Assembly (NCBI GenBank): GCA_026982395.1
Contig: JALSHD010000125.1
Location: 1-58,655 of the forward strand
Reading direction: 5' to 3'
Origin: Chromatiales bacterium
Lineage (GTDB): Bacteria; Pseudomonadota; Gammaproteobacteria; Thiohalospirales; Thiohalospiraceae
Length of the DNA stretch: 58,655 nt
Under the pieces are notes generated by a model, which ran no database searches, was not told the origin of the DNA, and was given only the letters and a program-made list of their open reading frames with translations. This document shows, in pieces, positions 55,570 to 58,655 of the stretch; the first letter of the stretch is position 1; the number at the start of each line of letters is the position of its first letter. The position numbers and the translations under genes are program-made.

Positions 55570-58146
55570 TTAATCATCGTCACGAGCATGCTTGGCCTGC
55601 TTTCGGTCAGCTTCCCGGTCATATGAGTCAGCCAGTTTCCTTAATGTAGCGCCGAACCGAGCGTAACCAGCTTCTTCAACTGCTTCTGCCTTCTGCCTCC
55701 ACCGCTGAGCCAGCTCCCTTTCCTGTCGCCCGGTCGGATCGACCCAGTGGACGCCCCTGGAGTTGTAAACTTCTGACTGAAACCCGTTCCTCATATCATC
55801 GGCGTCTCTCGCATTGAGTAGTTTTGCAACTTTTTCATCTATCCACAAGCCGCCCGGATCTTCAGGGCAATAGAACAGAACCTCGCCAACCTTAATCTTC
55901 GCTACCTCCAGATGGCCAGATTTGTCGCACTGCCCTTTTACCTCCTCAAACCACGCAATAAATTCTTGAGCAATAAAACTATCGTCATCGTGAAGCCCGG
56001 GTGGGCGTTTCCACTCACGTAGAAGACGCCAGGCGTTCATGGCTATGGATTTGGTTTCCTCATCGGCTGTTTCTTGTCTATCCGCCCCTTTTGGTCGATA
56101 AAGCAACCGTATTACTTTGCAGAAAAAATCTGGGTCGCTGGCCAGTTTCTGCTCCAGGAGTTTTGGTCTGGTATCGCCATCCATCAACGCCACACAAGCC
56201 CACTCCACCTTGAATAAGCCTTCAGGGTCGGTATCTGGATCCTCTTGCAGAGCCTTGATAAGTTTCAGAGCATAACGTTGGTTTAGAGTATTGCGGGGTT
56301 CATTGGAAGAGACGGAGTCAATCAAGGCGGTTATGGTCAAGGCATGATCTAGCGGCAACTTTACATGCTGACGGGCATACAGGCAATCCAAGGCCGCAAT
56401 GGGGCGGCCATATCTGAGTAACTTTTCAGCGGCATAGATGAGGTTTTCCTTGTCAAGGTACGGATTGACGTTCACATGCCGCCAATAAGATGCTTCTTCT
56501 TCCTCCAACCAAGCAGAGACATGCTCCCATGTATTATTATCAAACGGGAGACGAATCAGAAACTGATTTCGTTGCTTCCCATTCCATTGCTCCACAGGTA
56601 GTTGATCCAGCCACTTCGCACCCAGGTTTTGGTGTTTCTTCCAAACAAATCCATCAAGGAATCGGCCTATTTTGTCATTCTGTTCAAGCAGGTCTGGTAG
56701 TATCTTCAACTCGGCATTTGCATCCGCAATATTCGCGAAAGCCCGGCCGACTTGATAGGGTGAAGCAACAATCCCAGCAAAAGCCAGTACATACTCCAGG
56801 CTTCCGCCATTCCAGATCTCCGACACTGCCCGATTCCGCTTTTCTTCAAGCAAGTGCTCCTGCTCATTCCAGTCTCCGTCCTCTTCAAAAAGATCGAAGC
56901 TATTGTCGGTGAACAGGTGCTGGTAACGTCTTTCCGGAGATTCTGGTGAAATGGCTTTTGCTACATCCTCCAGCCTTTCGACCACATCCAAGGGTAGCGC
57001 CCAGTCTGCATCATGGTATCTGCGATGTTTTCGAGAGAAGCGCATAAGGCTCGACCAGATTGGAAGCTTACTCTCCTCACCCAAATTCCTTATAGCATCC
57101 GATGACAAGTAATCCACGACCTTGTCAAATGCTGGCTGCGGAAGATTATCCATTTCATCAACCAGCTCGGTCAGCCTGCCAATGTCTGCACAAGCCATCT
57201 CGACGGCCATTTCCGCGTACTTTGAAACCTGCTCACGGTACTCGGCGTGGGTCACCGATGGTTCCCAGTCATCAGTAATATCCATGAACCAGGATGGTCT
57301 GTGCGTGCCAGATGTTGTTTGATGTTGATTGGGTAACAGGCGCACGAGCACCCGCCAGGCAATAGCCGGATGATCGCACAGGATTGCCTTCATGCACGCC
57401 AACTGTTTTTCGAACGGTGCGAAGGTTTGTGGGTACCAGGGCAACAAAATCGATACCAAAGAATTATCCGGCCTGTTTGACCATCGGCCGCCCGGGTCAC
57501 GGGCGGCCAGATCAGCCAATAGCGTAGCGACTCTTACCAGATAGTCTTCGCTCCAGGCCAAGCCCTCCAGCGCCCACAAAAGACCGGTGATATAGTTACC
57601 CCCAAAAACTCCATCACCCTCCTGACGGAATAGCTCATCGAAAGGCGGGTCATCACCAAGCAGAGCATTCTGTACTGCGTCAAGGAACTCGTCGGGCGCG
57701 CCTTCCGCCACTGTTGGCAGCAATTGGCCGACACTTGCCCAGATGCGCCAATCGTTCTTCTCGAACAGTTCGCGGAGTATAAAAACCGCGGTCGAATGCG
57801 CCTTGTTTCGTGAGCAGTTCTTGAGCTCATCGCCTTTGTTCCCAAGCAGTGCTATGGTTTGCGCGATGCCTTCTCTCAGGTTTTGAGAATGCCTTAAACC
57901 TTTCCCGTACACTCCGGCAGCATATCTCTCACCCGTATTCATTCCGAACTGAGGGTCCATTTCCCCCAGGACATCAAGGGCACATGATTTAAATACATCA
58001 AGATGACTATCGAATATTCGTGCCCCGAATTGCTGCCAGGCCGCCAGACGTTCAACAATCTTCCAGCGGTTATCGCGATAATCTATGTAGCGCTCATCCT
58101 CCTGGATTTCATCGCGCAGGATGCCCGTCCATTCGTCAAAATTCAT
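55570..58146 (-). CDS. Large helical-repeat protein of unknown function
   Basis: An 858-residue acidic, tryptophan-rich soluble protein with no signal peptide, membrane helix or P-loop that I can find. The sequence is alpha-helical throughout, with HEAT/ARM-like spacing of hydrophobic residues (for example GLLWALEGLAWSEDYLVRVA). The C-terminus with YNSRGVHWVDPTG and QERELAQRWRQKAEAVEEAG recalls tails of large proteins found in defence and accessory islands; this is from memory and unverified. Its start overlaps the end of the HEPN-motif gene by 11 bases, so the two are probably made together. A scaffold or sensor role is speculative. Confidence 0.6.
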   Translation of the reverse strand: MNFDEWTGILRDEIQEDERYIDYRDNRWKIVERLAAWQQFGARIFDSHLDVFKSCALDVLGEMDPQFGMNTGERYAAGVYGKGLRHSQNLREGIAQTIALLGNKGDELKNCSRNKAHSTAVFILRELFEKNDWRIWASVGQLLPTVAEGAPDEFLDAVQNALLGDDPPFDELFRQEGDGVFGGNYITGLLWALEGLAWSEDYLVRVATLLADLAARDPGGRWSNRPDNSLVSILLPWYPQTFAPFEKQLACMKAILCDHPAIAWRVLVRLLPNQHQTTSGTHRPSWFMDITDDWEPSVTHAEYREQVSKYAEMAVEMACADIGRLTELVDEMDNLPQPAFDKVVDYLSSDAIRNLGEESKLPIWSSLMRFSRKHRRYHDADWALPLDVVERLEDVAKAISPESPERRYQHLFTDNSFDLFEEDGDWNEQEHLLEEKRNRAVSEIWNGGSLEYVLAFAGIVASPYQVGRAFANIADANAELKILPDLLEQNDKIGRFLDGFVWKKHQNLGAKWLDQLPVEQWNGKQRNQFLIRLPFDNNTWEHVSAWLEEEEASYWRHVNVNPYLDKENLIYAAEKLLRYGRPIAALDCLYARQHVKLPLDHALTITALIDSVSSNEPRNTLNQRYALKLIKALQEDPDTDPEGLFKVEWACVALMDGDTRPKLLEQKLASDPDFFCKVIRLLYRPKGADRQETADEETKSIAMNAWRLLREWKRPPGLHDDDSFIAQEFIAWFEEVKGQCDKSGHLEVAKIKVGEVLFYCPEDPGGLWIDEKVAKLLNARDADDMRNGFQSEVYNSRGVHWVDPTGRQERELAQRWRQKAEAVEEAGYARFGATLRKLADSYDREADRKQAKHARDDD

Positions 58147-58655
58147 CGACGATCCTCCTGACTATCTCCAGATCTGCTTCCTTTCTCTCATCCCACTGAC
58201 CAATCAGCGCGGCCGCCGCTATCGCTTTTGCCTGAGCCGGTGAATACTCCCTGGTCGAAGGCTCAGGGTATTCAGGAACGACAAGATCATCCGGTATGGT
58301 CGGAGTTGCTGTTCTCTTCGCCAGTTCCTCTTCTAGGATCAGCTCGATATTCGGCACGTCAAACAGTACGGAGAAAACCCAAAGCGCAGTCTGGCGCACG
58401 CCTTCCAGCGTGGTCTGCTCAGGAACCGCTGCGCCGCCCCCGTGATAATGCTCGTTTCTCTGATCGTGCTCCCAGACAATCTCTTCCTTTGACTTGTGTT
58501 CGGGTAGCCCTCTGCCCTTGTTCTCATAAAAGAAGAAATCAAGCCGGGTGTGGAAATTGTGCAGCCACTTCGTAACATCCACCTTCGGATAAGATTTGCC
58601 ACCTCTGTTTGCAGGGTTCAGTTTCAGGTAAGCGGCGATGGTTACCTCGATTGCA
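58136..58655 (-). CDS. HEPN-motif protein, 5' end outside the window
   Basis: The frame is open to the window edge, so at least 172 residues are present and the true start is missing; a GTG at 58582 could give a 148-residue product but the coding frame continues further upstream with family-like sequence. RNEHYH (58442-58459) matches the RNxxxH signature of HEPN RNases. The surrounding GRGLPEHKSKEEIVWEHDQ stretch is hydrophilic helical. It overlaps the following 858-residue protein by 11 bases, suggesting one transcript and a shared job, possibly host defence. Confidence 0.55.
   Translation of the reverse strand, partial: AIEVTIAAYLKLNPANRGGKSYPKVDVTKWLHNFHTRLDFFFYENKGRGLPEHKSKEEIVWEHDQRNEHYHGGGAAVPEQTTLEGVRQTALWVFSVLFDVPNIELILEEELAKRTATPTIPDDLVVPEYPEPSTREYSPAQAKAIAAAALIGQWDERKEADLEIVRRIVDEF

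Overview
The window looks like a chromosome segment of a gammaproteobacterium, probably a free-living or symbiotic environmental lineage of the Chromatiales/Thiotrichales type. This is inferred from gene order and family content, not from a marker gene. Three conserved blocks support it. (1) pyrC'-pyrB-pyrR-ruvX-yqgE-tonB-gshB next to pilGHIJ-chpA-chpC matches, from memory, the Pseudomonas PA0401-PA0415 neighbourhood. (2) tig-clpP-clpX-lon-hupB-(tRNA)-ppiD is the classic gammaproteobacterial proteostasis row. (3) purE-purK form a tight pair.

Layout. 1-1561: accessory segment with a small AT-rich HEPN-like gene, an attC-like hairpin and several palindromic repeats. 1562-4396: P2-type cation ATPase (- strand). 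4768-13727: long tightly overlapping - strand array gshA-gshB-apbE-NusG domain II-Gx transporter-tonB-yqgE-ruvX-pyrR-pyrB-pyrC'; a small MITE-like element sits inside it at 9939-10068. 13920-23004: + strand Pil-Chp system controlling type IV pili. 22992-24927: TRAP permeases without a binding protein (- strand). 25022-30504: + strand sucrose operon (fructokinase, fused sucrose-phosphate synthase/phosphatase, sucrose synthase), which suggests sucrose as compatible solute or carbon store. 30505-30918: AT-rich gap with paired DnaA boxes. 30919-37146: - strand MFS transporter, TatD nuclease, diguanylate cyclase, tetraheme cytochrome c, purK and purE. 37293-46187: tRNA-Leu, the proteostasis row, tRNA-Val and tRNA-Asp. 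46571-48564: cytochrome b561, YceI, FabI. 48710-54838: a GC-rich peptide-type ABC transporter split by two AT-rich toxin-antitoxin modules. 54839-58655: accessory end with a 5'-truncated ImmA/IrrE remnant, an 858-residue helical protein and a HEPN-motif protein running off the window.

The core blocks are ordinary and well supported. The least explained parts are the right-hand pair (HEPN-motif protein plus 858-residue protein), the split ABC transporter with oversized permeases, and the left-hand HEPN gene with its attC-like tail. G10 and G9 homopolymers in chpA and in front of pilH suggest possible phase variation of pilus control. All family names come from reading motifs; no database search was run.
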